From: Daldinia sp. FL1419
Taxonomy: Eukaryota; Ascomycota; Sordariomycetes; Xylariales; Hypoxylaceae
Reading direction: 5' to 3'
Assembly (NCBI GenBank): GCA_025201765.1
Contig: MU623376.1
Coordinates: 62,001 to 126,000 of the forward strand
Length of the DNA stretch: 64,000 nucleotides
Within the stretch, counting starts at the first letter, position 1. The number at the start of each line of letters is the position of its first letter. This document shows, piece by piece, positions 1 through 12,900 of the stretch. The notes below the pieces were generated by a model. The model saw only the letters and a list, made by a program, of their open reading frames with translations. It was not told where the DNA came from and made no database searches. Both the position numbers and the translations under genes were made by a program.

Positions 1-1045
1 AAATATACTTCGGCGAAATGGCCCTTACCCAAACGATCGAGGAGCGTGTACTGCTGTAAGAATGCACTGGAAGCCCGGGTTCGTGGATAGCGAAATATGA
101 ACCGAGCCTTGTCCATCACCGCAATTTCGTCCTGCTCCTGTAGCTCACGGCGCTGATTCCTGCCGACAATGGCCTCGTTCACAAAAGTTCCATTGCTAGA
201 CATATCCTCGAGAATAGCAACTGTGTCATCGCCCTTGTTTTCGGTGAATACTAAGCAGTGACGGTTGGAAACAATCGGATCATCCACAATAATATCTAGC
301 AGCGGTCAACAAATATTTCATTACAATAGGAACCAAGACGACAAGAAGGATGAATAAACTTACCACACTCAGGATGTCGCCCGATTAGATATCCACCCGA
401 GGGCACACCCTTGACCTTAGACTTCTCAAAGCTTTCTTCTTGCTTTAAGGCACTAGCATCGGCCGAGCTAGACTGCTCCTTTGCTAGGACACCTGAAACG
501 TCATTGGGTAGTTGACAGGTAGAACGCTTCTTCAAGACAACACATCTACCGCCGTGCTTAGGGTCCAATGGGAAAAGATAACCCCATACGCCCTCTTTCT
601 CTTCATCCTCAACCTCATCGGAGAGAGCGCCGTTTCCTTCGACATATTGGGAGGTCGGAAAAGCTTGTGTATCTTGCGGAGGAGACGATAGTCTTTGAAT
701 TTGGGAAAAGGTCTCCTCGGGGGTACGGTGAGTGACTTGACTAGGTCGTCCATCCGGAGGCTCGGCTGTTGATTCCTTATATAGCTCTTCGCTCTCGGCT
801 TGGTGAGTGACGGGTGAGGGCAGATTCTGTTTATTGGCAACAACTGGTGTTTTTAACTGTTCGACATTTTCCGTCTTCTGCGACAATCGACCGGAGCGAC
901 GGGGCTTTTTCGAAACATCATTGTCAATCTTCGGAGGGGGAGAATCCTATATAAAACGTTATTAGATAAGAGAAGACGTGAATAAATTAAGGGCAGATCA
1001 AAGTACCCTCCCCCGTTTTTGGCTTTTCTCGCTACGTGGAGCCAT
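1..1045 (-). CDS. chk2: Chk2/Rad53-family checkpoint kinase, 5' part (partial)
   Basis: Exons 1045-1007, 946-364 and 295-1; introns of 60 and 68 nt (donors GTACTT and GTAAGT). The start is the ATG at 1045, giving a basic N terminus (MAPRSEKSQKRGR). About 305 residues are visible. After a Ser/Pro/Glu-rich leader an FHA domain lies at about residues 195-275: GRHPEC, then VSNRHC after the second intron, then SSNGTFVN, which are the phosphothreonine-binding signature motifs. The frame then enters a kinase glycine-rich loop (LGKGHFAEVY, residues 296-305) and leaves the window. FHA immediately followed by a Ser/Thr kinase is the Chk2/Rad53/Neurospora PRD-4 architecture, a DNA-damage effector kinase. 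The catalytic loop is not visible, so activity cannot be judged. The neighbouring csx2 gene lies upstream on the same strand, 2.2 kb away. Confidence 0.88.
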
Positions 1046-3281
1046 GAAGGTGGCTGCCTTGAGCGAGGGTACCGGAATTCGTTTTGCGACAGACCAACAG
1101 ACAAGAAGTCGGGAAAAAACACGGACACGACAGGCTACGACGACTAGTTCTACAATATAACAGGGGACTTTAGGATGCTGCCTTGGAATCCTGGCGAAAT
1201 AAATGAGCCTAGATGAATCGATGTAAAATTTTTGTTATGACGGTTTGATGGGTTAATAGTTCAATAGGTCAATAGGTTGATAGGTTGATAGGTTGATAGA
1301 TTGATAAGTTGGTTGATGAAGACGAGAAAAGCTAATTGGTATAAAAGAGGTGGATTTACATTACAATAGGCAGGTACGGATGGAGGATGTACACTATTGT
1401 ACGTAAAGCATGTAATAGCTCAACGAGAGAACACGAGACTAAGAGGCTCAGCGACCAACAGGGCAGCTTATTAGCGTATGTAGTACCTACCTAACCTTAG
1501 GTAGATAGGCTGGTAGGCTTGGGCTTGCTACTAGGGCAGGACCAGGGGAGGACTTGCGGCGCTATCACCCTGCTGTTTCACCGAATAGGTATCTGTTGAC
1601 TCATAAATAACTTAGGCAATTACTCACCTGCGTTTGCTATAAGAAGAAAAACTCTAAAAACTAATAAAAGAAGAAAAAATTAAATAGAATCATATGCTAT
1701 TAGCTGCCTGCCGTTTCCGCTAGGTCCAAAATCACAGGAGAAATCTTGAAGAATTCAAACATTGAGACCCTAACAGGTGACGGTACGTGAGGTCATCTTT
1801 AGTTTCATAATCCTACCCAGTTAGGTATAATAGGTACTTGGGATACCTAACCTCGTAGTTACATAGTAAACTCAATGGGCACCTGCTGCTGCTATGTATG
1901 ATCGGTAAGTGGGGAAGCTCCCCCGTTTTGTCTATGTTGCTGTAGGGCTGTGCAATATGTACGTACCTTTTTCAATGCACCTTGTGCCGATTTTAGGTTC
2001 CACCGTTCCACAGTCTCCTTACCAACAAATGTATCTACACCTATAACCTTACTACATATGTAGATGTAACTAGTTATCAGATGTAGTAGTTATTATAGTA
2101 CTTACGGTCTCCTAGGTCCACGGATTATCATAAACAAGCCTCCCTACCCGACATGCATTCTATACAACGGAACCTAATCTATACTCTATATAGTTAGTTA
2201 GCTTATACACTTCTTAGTTATATTTAGTTATAAATAAAGCAACTAGCTGTTTTGCTGCGTACAGGACCTGATATTGGTCATACGTTTTTCCCTCCTCGAC
2301 TGTTCGATAAACCTAAGCTTCATGTGATGGTTTATCGCGGATTAAAACACACCTGCAATGCTTCACATGATTTATGCTATCCACGAGATCCCTTAATCTA
2401 TAAACAGTGACAACCGACCTATATTTCCAATTATTTTCGTAACTTCCGTAGTCCATAGGTACCTAGGCACTGTGGAAGCTATTTTACAATCGTAGAATCC
2501 AAGTATATCCTATGGCCGTGAGTAGTGTACAAATATAGTCCACAGAAGCACTTTAGTATGGGATAATAGACAAAGAAAATAAAATAAAAATTTGTAGGAG
2601 ACGAAGTCATTCACTTTGATACTATTCCTACTAGCTTAAAAATCATATCTAGGTAGGTAATGAGTACCTTCGTTATACACGATTAAAATTACGGTGCACC
2701 AATACACATCACCATTCTTATGGATGGTTTCCCTCCCACCCAATAGTTCAAAGCTATGTCCTTGTATCATGACTTGGGATGTCGACCCGATATCCTTAAC
2801 TACTGCTCAGAAATGATGTTAGCAGTCCGCCAAGAACCTTTGAACTAATATGGTATTCTCCCCAGAATGCTCCATAACGCCATGAATAAAGAGATCCGCA
2901 CCCTTTGGTACCTGAAACCTCATATATTCTTAACCAATGCCAATGTGTTTAATGCAACCCCAGCCATCGTCATATAGGGTTATTTTCGTCAGTTCGTGAA
3001 GCAACCACCGTCATCGAATCAATCGCATGACGAGGTGGAGGGGGCGTCACAATCCTCAGAGGAGAACAAAAAATGAGCGGGCAGAAAGGTGTGAAGGCCT
3101 TAGCGAGATCCAAATGAGGCTTCTGAAAGAAGGAGCGATTCGATCGCCGTTTCTACCGTTCGGAAGTAGATGAGGAAGAATTTGAACCTATAATATTTGA
3201 CTTCCGTCGACTGAGCCGATTCTTCTGCGAATCTGGCAAGGAAGATGAAGACGAGAGTGATGTATTCGACTTCCGCCGTTT
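1046..3281. other. Intergenic: chk2 promoter and csx2 3' flank
   Basis: No convincing gene. It holds the chk2 5' flank, an ATAGGTTG tandem repeat (1251-1318), scattered TAGGTACC-type motifs (about 1488-1512, 1803-1850, 2456-2465, 2651-2670) and, next to csx2, a duplicated block described separately at 3145-3290. Confidence 0.6.
1251..1318. repeat. Tandem repeat, unit about 8 nt (ATAGGTTG)
   Basis: Degenerate head-to-tail copies of ATAGGTTG; the central copies are near perfect and the edges are diverged. It lies about 210 bp upstream of the chk2 start codon. Confidence 0.85.
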
Positions 3282-3290
3282 CTACCGCTC
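3145..3290 (-). repeat. Diverged duplication around the csx2 stop codon
   Basis: Read on the minus strand, the end of csx2 (glutamate-arginine-TAG followed by AAACGGCGG) recurs 129 nt downstream as arginine-TAG followed by AAACGGCGA, at 3155-3153. A third, more diverged copy lies between them near 3215. The 42 codons between the two TAG codons stay open in the csx2 frame and are rich in Ser, Lys and Arg. On the plus strand the same block reads as repeated Phe-Asp-x-Arg-Arg units. Confidence 0.7.
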
Positions 3291-6200
3291 GGGAATCGGC
3301 GACTTGGCTAGGCGCCCACCCGCACTAATGCGCTTTTGTAGACGTGCATCCTTATCGCGCTGAATTCGCTCGCTTGGGCTGGGACTTAGACTTCCTGACA
3401 ATGACGAGCCCGAAGCCTCGATAGCGGCACTCCGACCCCGTTTCTGTTCTATATACATCTGAGCACTTCGGCTCAGCGGAAAGGCAGGCATTGTCGACGG
3501 TATCTCCGCCCCATTTTGTATCAACAATTCAGCAACTGGGAAAGGAATAACACGGGTTTCGGGCTCCGGTCGTCCAGACGTAGGGGTAGTGGGTGATGGT
3601 GAAGCTGGATCAGCTGCTGCGAGAGCCAAGAAGATCGGATGAGTACCACGGACCTTGTCCAGAACATTGGGGTTGGCCTTTAGCGCTAGCGCATAGATCA
3701 CCTGTTGGATCTCGTTGCGCTTTATAGCGGCGAGGAGCGTTTCGTCGGCGGTTGGATATCTCGAAAGAGTGGCAGAGATCGGTTCCACATAAGCCCTATC
3801 CACATACTTTGCAGTTATAAACTTTAGGCGTTGCTCGCGTGTAGCTTGCGGGTTCGGCTTAAGTGATGGGTCAAGCTTGGCCTCCCAAACCATATTAGAA
3901 ACCCTATTTCCGACGAGAAGTAGTAGCTCGATGATATCGGGCGTAAACGAAGTGATGTCTAGTGTAAGCGATCGTACTTTACTGATATGCGTCCCTAGAG
4001 ACCGATGAATACCGCTACATTCAATGCAGAGTATAATAGCCAAATTTATTGATACCCACTCGACTTTAGAACCACTGCCGCAGTCAGCGCACCAGCAATT
4101 TCCCTGGTCATTGTCGCGGAGCATTTGGAGGAGCTTGTCCGGGTTTTCGTCATAGCTACTGCTGGGCGTCCGCGCGTTCGTAGGCCGCGCTCCGACTGTA
4201 GTACGGCGAGAAGGGGCAGAACTGGTACTAGCGTGCGAACCATGGTGGGAGCCGTGATTTAAAGAGCTACTTTTCCCGGTCAAGATCGACCCAATATCGC
4301 GCTTAAGGCTAGTTGGTTCCCCTGGAGTCATCGGCTTCTCCTTAAGGCCGCGGCCTTCGACCGCGCTCTGGAGAGCGTTGTTGATGGAAAGAATCCAACT
4401 ATTCATGTCTTCACCTGAGGTTGCTTGGTAAACCCTTTTATAATGGGGCGTAATAACTTCAAAACAGAATCGTCGCTCCGCATTCCTCGCTTCTCGAACA
4501 GACGCCATGCGGAGATCAATGGGGTCCATGTGAAGGTCAAGCTTTTGTTTCCAGTTGCTATACTCTGATAGTTTTCCCTGGTCTAATACAACCCAGAACC
4601 TATATTTGTTAGCATATTACCACGACTTCCAGTATGTACCACTTTTCTACGTACTTGTGCCAACCCTGTTTATTTAGTGAGAGGGGATCTACGTGGGTAC
4701 CCGGTCGGTTTAGGGCCCAGAGTAGACCTTCTTTTCGGTGTGTCGAATTCTTCTCGGCATTAGTTAATTGGCTGAAATCCTTCTCTTCTAAGTCTCGTAT
4801 GCCCTTAAACTTTAATGTCTGCGCGGGGCTGTGTAAGGAGCCATGTCCGATGCTTCCTGGAGACCTCGAGAGGTCTGTACCCGCTACGGCCATGACTCCC
4901 GAGTTACCCGTCGGTATAGCTTTTAGCTGAGAACTAGTACTGTCCGCCCGGCCAAGCTCCGAGTCAGAAGTGTGAAGATTGCCATTAGCATTCTGGCCCG
5001 GTGGTGTATTAGCCGCCGAAGTCACGGTTTCCGGCTCATTATACTGTAGATTACTCTTCTCTAGCACGCGTCTTTTTTCCTCCCGTTCACGTCTTTGGTA
5101 TTGGAACTCCTTATCGGCGTCTTGTACTTCGTTGGCGAGAGCTTCTAATTGCGGCAGTAACTCCTCGACCTTCTGGGCGGTAGACAGAAAGCTTCTTGCC
5201 TGAGTGTCGGCATACTTGGTTAGATGTGACAAGACCTCCTGCTCCTTGCGGCCACCGTGGAGATCTTGCATGAACGACGAATAGTCAAAACGCTTGAGTT
5301 CAAAATTTCTCCTCTTCGTCTGGTATTTGGTATCGCTCTCGGCAAGCTTCTTAGTCTTCACCGAGTCCTGTCGCTGGCCAAGGTATCGAGATACATAAGA
5401 ATAGTAATCCTTGCTTTCCTCTTCAAAGTCCCGTCTTTTCGACTCTGCTTGTTTAATATCATAAGTATATAGTTTGCCTATTGGGTCAATGATGATCCTT
5501 TGTAAATTAGCGGCATTTTGCCTCTCATAGGCAAGGATTTCTTTAGCAATCTTGTCAAAATAATGGTCTATGGCGGGTTGAACAGCATTGGCGTTCGTTG
5601 CAGACGCTTCCCGAAGGGCCTCCATAAACCCGACGAAAGCTTCATTCGCCTCGATCTGGGCGGCGTGCGCGTGCTCAGCTTTCTTCAATACCTTTTTCAT
5701 CTGGGTTCTCATGTTGCCAGTCTTTTGTTCGAGCGCCTTAATAGTAGCTCTAAAAACCGGTCCATCATCACTCACGGTCATATCTTCACCTGGCCGGGGG
5801 CACGATATATCGAGTTTGACAGATTCTCGGGAGCTTTGCGCGATAGTGGGTGCAATGGACAATGTGTCGGCCTGGGGGTGAAGAGGATGTAGGGGAGATG
5901 CCGGTTCCTCTTGTTCGCTGATACGGGACTCGACCGATTGAGACGATGGGGCTCGTATTCTCGGGGGGACCGCTAGCTGAAAAGCGGGAGATGGAGAATT
6001 AGGATGGCTTGTGAAAGGTGAAGTATCTGAGCGCTTCATTAGATACGATTCAACAGTAAAATGAGCTTATTCGATTAACTCACTGGCAACCCAAAAAGAA
6101 AACCTGGCCAACGTATCCAGGCGGTGTGCTCTCTGGTCATATTCGACAAACTGGAACGATATCACTCAGCAAAGTCCAGTGTGGTTATTCAAAGTTACCT

Positions 6201-6870
6201 ACACTGCAAACATTCCTCCACCCACCTCCCCCGTCTTCCGTCGCCTTCGGTGGCTTCCATTTCCACGACCACTCGAAAGTCACTGAAGGGCTTCCGCCCG
6301 TTGTGTAATCACCCACCAATTCGACATTTGCATTTTTGTGTAAATTGGGGTCGGCGTGAAATTCACGAGTTACAAGGTTCTCGAGGTCCTTATTAGTCGA
6401 GGCATAGACATACGTCAGGCCATTGATATGCGTATCGATTCCAGGGCTTGTTTCTTCTTGGCGGATGACAAAGGTAAAGTTGAATACAAGTTCATCGTCA
6501 TTATTAAGTTTAAGAAGGAAGTTTGGCGCATTCGAAGGTTCAATATCCTAGAACAACACCATTAGAGACACGAAATAATTATAGACCAATGCTATCCCCG
6601 TCTCTTATCTCTAAACTAACCTGGATAAATTCCGCCGGGCCAGGATCGCCCGATGTCCGCGTTGCTGTGGCCCGAGTAGCGGGAAAAGCATTAGGTACTA
6701 TAGTGGTTGAGGTGCGCTTGCGAGGGCAGGTAATGACGAGGGAAGCAATTGATACTAGACAGAGTCAGCTTTAGTCGCGCGCATCGCAAGATAAAATTGA
6801 ACGAACATCGATTTTGATCCCTCAAATAGACGGCAGCGCCATCATCAAGTCTGCTACTCACGATGCCCAT
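3282..6870 (-). CDS. csx2: BAR-PH-ArfGAP-ankyrin protein (Csx2-type Arf GTPase-activating protein)
   Basis: Six exons: 6870-6807, 6754-6621, 6547-6203, 6150-6084, 6026-4655 and 4599-3282, encoding 1099 residues. The start is ATG 6870, not the in-frame-looking ATG at 6039, which falls inside intron 4. Order of domains: a conserved N-terminal region (about 1-203) opening MGIVSSR, which fits the MGxxxS N-myristoylation motif; BAR-like coiled coil (about 291-524); PH (about 631-738), interrupted by a 55-nt intron with a GCTAAC branch; ArfGAP zinc finger (about 815-934) with CADC and CIEC pairs 17 residues apart and IHRSLG carrying the catalytic arginine; two ankyrin-like repeats and a basic Ser-rich tail. 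The family stimulates GTP hydrolysis by Arf at curved membranes. The exon joins restore contiguous family sequence (for example WHK-FWVVLDQG and CS-FVEYDQ). The stop lies in a duplicated context. Confidence 0.93.
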
Positions 6871-9800
6871 GGTGAGCGAAGCTGGCCAGACGACAGCCGC
6901 GCAAACCTAGGTAGAAATGACGATCCAGTAAAGTATACAGCGAAAAGTAGGTGAGATATGGGTATGGATTCAAGGTTAATATATTGACTAGTGACGTTGT
7001 AGGAGAGATATGTATCAAATTGGAGAAAAGGTGGTGTCGCAACGGGTCGCAGCGACCGCAATAGTAAGTGGTTGCAGGCAGCCAATCCGGTTAGTGGCAG
7101 AGGGTACACAGTGGACTTTGGCGGGGTCAAGTTACCAAAAGGCACTGAAGGGGTGTCGTTGCAGGCGTTATAGCTGGCGTCGTGTTGCCTTGCGCCGAAT
7201 ATAGCCTTGCGTATATCTAACCTTGGTCCCTATCGTAAAAAAATTTTATTAAGAACCACCAAGTGACATTTGAGTCACCAAAGAGGCCAAAAATATATGC
7301 GATATACCTAAATAATCAATTGTGACGTTAGACCTAGATGGTGCAGGCATGAGCAGGTACGCAAGTACGCGGCGTTCATCATACGAACAAGACAGCAAAA
7401 TCGAGAACGGATCGGACAGAAACACGAGCGCGGCTGGGCAAAGGAGACAAGACAGGACAAGGGGGTTTTGTCAAAAGACAATGAGCGGCGAGGATCCTCT
7501 TCTTGTAGCTGAAACAATCTGGTTGGTTGGTCGAGATGACTGAGATGACCCGTACCTTTTTTACCAGGTACACGTAACGTCCAGTTGTATAAAATCTTTG
7601 GTAAGCAATTCGTGGACAACAAGGCTGAGCGAAAACCTGTTGAACCTCACATGTGATGTCAAAAAGGCTAGCCGATATCCAATGCCAGATTTTAAAGAGG
7701 TGCCTAACGTATTTTGCGTAATCGCGTATTTGTTATTTCTGTCGCATGCTCTTCAAAAAATATGACCTTGTTCAGGGGGTTTCTAAATGAACACGTGTAA
7801 GATGCGTCTAAAGAAACCATTCTGCTACCGTGAGGTGTAGAATGAAAAAGGATGATGATAGATTTGAAGCGATCGGCGAAGTAAGAGACTATATGCATGT
7901 AGAAACATCGATGAATCTACCTGAAGCAAGTACATACCTCCTAACCTAGGCAACTAAGGCAAGCCAGAAGCACCTGCATTCATAAAACCTAATCTAGCCT
8001 CAAGCCTCAGCTGGGAAGATACGATTCGCTACATGTATTTTAGTCCACGTACCTTGCATGCAGGTAAGTATAATGGTATATGGCTCTTACCTTCTCAACT
8101 CGCACGTCTTAAGCAATTCAATAACTAGATTGCTAGGTAGGTAGGAACCTACTACAACAAACATAGATATCTAGGTACAAAGCTGAAAACATGAATACCT
8201 AGTTAGGTACTTACATAACTAACCTCAGATGTAACAAGAAGAACCTAACCTGCACCTGAACCACACGATCGCGGGTACCTATGGCATCACGTATATATAT
8301 GAATACCTAAGGTTATGTATATTAGGCGCTCATTACATGATGCATCTAAGATCCAAGATAAGTAACTCCAAGTACATCGACATACAGCAGAGGTAATTGA
8401 TTCATGTTAGAATGTGCATGCGTCAATGATGTCTTCGAAGCGTTAAAACACCGAAAGCAAAAGGTGTGGAAAAGGTCAACAGACAAGTTGCATATAGCAT
8501 ACCAATGAATCCGGTAGCGGCTCACTCATACTATCGCTAGAGGTATCCTGTCCGTCTCCGCATAAATATCTGACATAGTCAAGTACCTATCCTTGTTCAA
8601 TAGAACTTACCTAAGTAAATTTGTACGTAGAAGAGGGATTGAAAGCAAGTAATATTCACGTATCCACCTTCTAAGGTTCAATGAAGAAACTTAAGATAAT
8701 AAGTACGTGTAATAAATTGTCCGGCTTGGCACACCATTAGCTGACTAGTATATATTACTTAGCGTTAGCTGGATCTATTTTCCCATGAATATGTTTTTTT
8801 GGAAACATTTGATCCATAGAGAGACTTCGATATCTTTCTTATAAAGAAGGGACTAGAATCCTTGTTTAAATTTTTACTCTGGTAAGTAACGAATGCTTTG
8901 CGTATATGTGTGCCAATTCTACGTGTGCCTATAAGATCTATAAGCGTACATGTCGCATGCCGCACATCATGTTTCTATCTCGTAAGACAGAAAAGGGGGT
9001 ACATCCGGCGCGTATTAGAGATTTATGATACATATTGGCCATCAAATACAATTACTATCTTAGGTAGGTACTTTGGGAGGTACCTATGTAAGTACCTAGG
9101 TTAGGTAATTCGACAGGCGTCTTCTTTTTATTTCTAATCCCTCTTTTCTTTCTTGGAGATATCCTAAAAAGTTCGCCCATTGTTTTATATTTTTAGACAC
9201 CCACACACATGTGACTTCGAAAAAGGTTATTGAAGCAAAGGGAACAAAAAGGCGAAACTAAAGGGTCTCACTATGCATCAATGAACCGTAACGTGTAACT
9301 TCTATTGGATGCGACGTATCGATAAGTGACCCCTCGACTCCCTTTTGATGTGACTCTAATAGGCACGTCTATCTCCTACTATAGGTACCTAGACATGTAT
9401 GTAGGTATGTACCTATTATGGTACCTACCTATGTCTAGGTGTCTTATACAACACAGCAATGGAATAAAAAACACCCTTACATTTCGCCTATTAAATGCAC
9501 TATTGGGTGGAAGGGAGCCTTGGGAATATATCAATGGTACATGTACACCTACTCGACCCTAATGACGTTGGTGGAACCTGCCCAGGTGCTGGACCTCGTA
9601 AAAAAGGAAAGACCCAACCCCCCAAAAGCCAGGAGCTGCCCAATAATGATCTGTTTCTAAACATAAAACTTTAGTTCGAATTGCCGTCGGCGTCACCTGC
9701 AACCCACATACATAATCTACCTAATCACATACCTAACCTTATCATCGCCTGACCGACACCATTCCCGTCATCTCACACAATCTTTTCGACTTAGTCTTCC

Positions 9801-9927
9801 ACATACCTAAAAAGAAAATTTTCTACCGGTCATCCTGCAATGCTGAAAATATGCGGCGCAAATAATTCGTGGACCATTAGGTAGTTCATAAGACCCGACT
9901 TAGCTTCGCTTCGCTTCGCTTGGTATC
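6871..9927. other. Divergent intergenic region between csx2 and the Munc13-like gene
   Basis: About 3 kb without a supported gene. Near 6871-7700 it should hold the csx2 promoter and leader. From about 7920 to 9440 it is AT-rich and studded with ACCTAGGTAGGTA-type motifs. A (CTTCG)4 run sits directly before the start codon of the plus-strand gene (9903-9921). Confidence 0.6.
9061..9440. repeat. Cluster of TAGGTACC-type palindromic repeats
   Basis: Two dense patches (9061-9108 and 9382-9440) of overlapping GGTACC, TACCTAGGTA and AGGTAGGTAC motifs. They belong to a family seen in nearly every large spacer of the window and in none of the exons. Confidence 0.75.
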
Positions 9928-12900
9928 ATGTCGTCCGCCTCGAGGAAATCGTTTCAGCGACTCGACCGCCGCATAAACAGCTTACAGAACAGCGACAGAC
10001 GAAGTCGTTCTGATTCTTTGGCTAGACAATTAGCCGTGAGCCACGACGATGCCTACACTTACGCCCTTCGGGTCGCCTACCTCCATTATCTCCTTCAACC
10101 CAAGGCTAAACGAAAGCAATGGGTTCCCGCACCGAAACCAGCCACGCGGACTCATACGTCCAACATTGCCGACTTAGTTAAGGAATTCGTTCCGGGAAAC
10201 TCTAGCGGCGTTAAGCTTCCCCATGGATTTCGAAGTCCCTTAGAAAAAAGAATGGAACGTGTTATTATGGGTGCTGAAAAAATGCCTGGCTACAACGATG
10301 CTGCTCTTAAAAAGACGTTTGCCCAAGCTTATACAGCCTTTACTGAGCAGGCCTTCCGAAAAAATATCGACAAGGAGCGCAAGGTTGAGCCGATGGTGCT
10401 GATTTTCTATTCAGCTGCTACCAAGGCGTGCAGTCTTGGCCACGAGCCGGGCGATGATTCCTGGAAGCTTCTTGTCGACAGGCACCTTGCACTTTTTGTG
10501 AGGCTTCTGTTTAATATTTTGCGCGACCAGGGGCACGAGCGCGATAAATCGGAACTCATGGATAGGTTAAATACCCTTGAGAAGAAACTTTTAACCAACG
10601 ACCAGAACCTCTTCATTGATACGGGCCAGAGTTCAGGTAATACGATTGAAGTGGTAGTGCCACTTAGCTACGATGTCAAGGACATGCCAATGGTCCAGTC
10701 TGTTGCTAGAATTTTTGGGCTCTCCCATTCCGACGTTCAGGGTCATATCGATGCCCAGCGACAAAACTGGACCGAAGAAGCTGCTCTCAGGGATCTCAAG
10801 GCATACCAGCATCGACTCAATTCTAATATGAGCGGTGCTCTGGGAAGCCAAGACTTCAACACCGATGAGGCGTACCAAGAGTGGAAGAAGGCTGAGGCGC
10901 CCTTCCTCTCGCAAATGATGATGGAAATATTAACAGCTCGCCCGGAGCTAGCTCGAAGATCCACTGCCATCATCAGCCCTATTGATAAACCGTTACCTGG
11001 AAGCCCCTCCTCGGTGCACCCAGAAGATAGGACGTACCCGGAACTAGGAATAGCGAATAGGACGTCCATGTACGGTATGGACAGTATACTCAGCCTTGGA
11101 TCCATGTCGCTTGAGGACACCGGTAGTATTAGGGCCGTTGACGACGCGAATTACACTTTCATCCCTCCTGAACCTCGCGAATTCTTGAAGATTATTGCAA
11201 AATATGCCCTTGAATTTGATGCTATGCATGATGGCGAGGTCGAAGAATCCAATTTATTCTCGAGGCAATCGATAGATCTCCTTACAGAGCTATGTGTTCG
11301 CTGGCGAATCCCTCAGGTCACTCGCCTAGTTGTTTTCCTAGAAGTAGCAGCCCGCAGGTTCACCGACACTATGTTTACCGTAATTGACCTGGATAATGCC
11401 TTTGATTTGGTAAAGATTCCAACACCAGAAGTCAAGAAGCCTCCGCACATTTATCTTTATCATGAAACCTTAGCAACTATAGAGCGAGGCAAGTGGACTG
11501 TTGCGGATTATACTATATATCAGCAGACGCTGCAAACAGTCAATGATGCACTGCTCCGCGATCTCTACGATACTTTGATGCATTGCTACGAACCAAAACC
11601 TCCATCGGTTGGGCCGGCACTACATGTATTACAAAATCATATTTTCGATGACCCTGATTTCGTGCGAAAAGAAGAGGATGCACAGGAATTTTCTCGCTTG
11701 CTAGAAGCTGGCTTACAGGAACAAGCCGCAATAGTTTATCGTGATTTCCTCGACGACAAAGTCCCTCAGAGTCAGGAGGACTGGAACTTTAGCCATGTCG
11801 TCGAACTCGGTAAATCAGTTGTGAACCTTTGTGAAAGGATCAAAAAACGATACAAAAGAAATCCAGAGATTCTAGGCGTCAATCCATTGACCGTACTTGT
11901 GGAGACAATGTTTCCCAATTTCGAAGATGATGCCCATGATTTAATAAGAAGAATCGGGCAAGTCGCACAAGACCGAGGAGAAGAGTTACCTCTTGAAGAT
12001 GGATTCGATTTATACAGAGAACTTGTGGAGATTCGACGCATCCATAGGTCCTCCCTGCCCGGCCGAGCGTTTACCTTTGACGTTGAAGAATTGCTGGTTG
12101 ACTTCGTCTGGCGTTGGATCCAGAATGCTGAAGCCCGAGCAGAACAGTTCGTCGAGGAAGCCATAAAGCAGGATCCGTTCCAAATACGAGGACACGGGCC
12201 AGGCCATATTTCGTTAGACTCGGAGCGTCACAGCCATTCAATAATTGATATGTTTCAGTTATTTCACCAGACCGCTGACCAAGTTTTCAAATTGGAATGG
12301 GATAACGACGTCCATCATGCTAGATTTATGACTGCGTTATCAAAAATTTTCGCTAACAGTATCGCTCGATACTGCGAAATCGTGGATCAAAAGTTTATAA
12401 AAGAGATGGATACCCCGAGGTCAAGTGAGAAAGAAGCGGCAGCAGCAGCCCAAACAACGCAAGGAAGGTTTATGCAGTACGCTAAGGATGCCTGGAATAC
12501 TAAGGAGAAGGTCGAGCCGTTTCAATTTTACCCAGAGGTATAGCCAATTCTAACTACGCCATTCAACTTAATGCTAACCTACCCTCTAGTCCCTAGTAAA
12601 GCTCAACAATATTGAATGGGCCATGCAGGAGCTAGATAAGCTCGAAAAATCCATGAATGTGGATGCCTGTGCTGATATACTTGCAAAGGTTGATGGACCT
12701 AAGAAACAGGTCAGGAGACCAGCTAAGTACGTATTTACCATTAAGATTGTTGAAGCCGAGGAAATCAAAGCGTGTGACCCGAACGGGACAAGCGATCCTT
12801 ATGTGGTACTTGTAGATGAGTATCAAAAGCGTTTGCACAAAACGAGAATCGTCATGAGGTCTCTTAACCCTCGTTGGGATGAGTCAGTCGATGTGACAGT

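Noticed and set aside
4600..4654. Alternative 40-nt intron using the donor at 4639 in csx2
   Set aside because: It would be unusually short and insert extra residues in the PH domain; the donor at 4654 gives a 55-nt intron and the expected WHK-FWVVLDQ join.
6023..6039. ATG at 6039 as the start of the ArfGAP gene
   Set aside because: It lies inside intron 4; the upstream exons join in phase and carry the conserved family N terminus, while the segment from 6039 to the acceptor adds only five unrelated residues.
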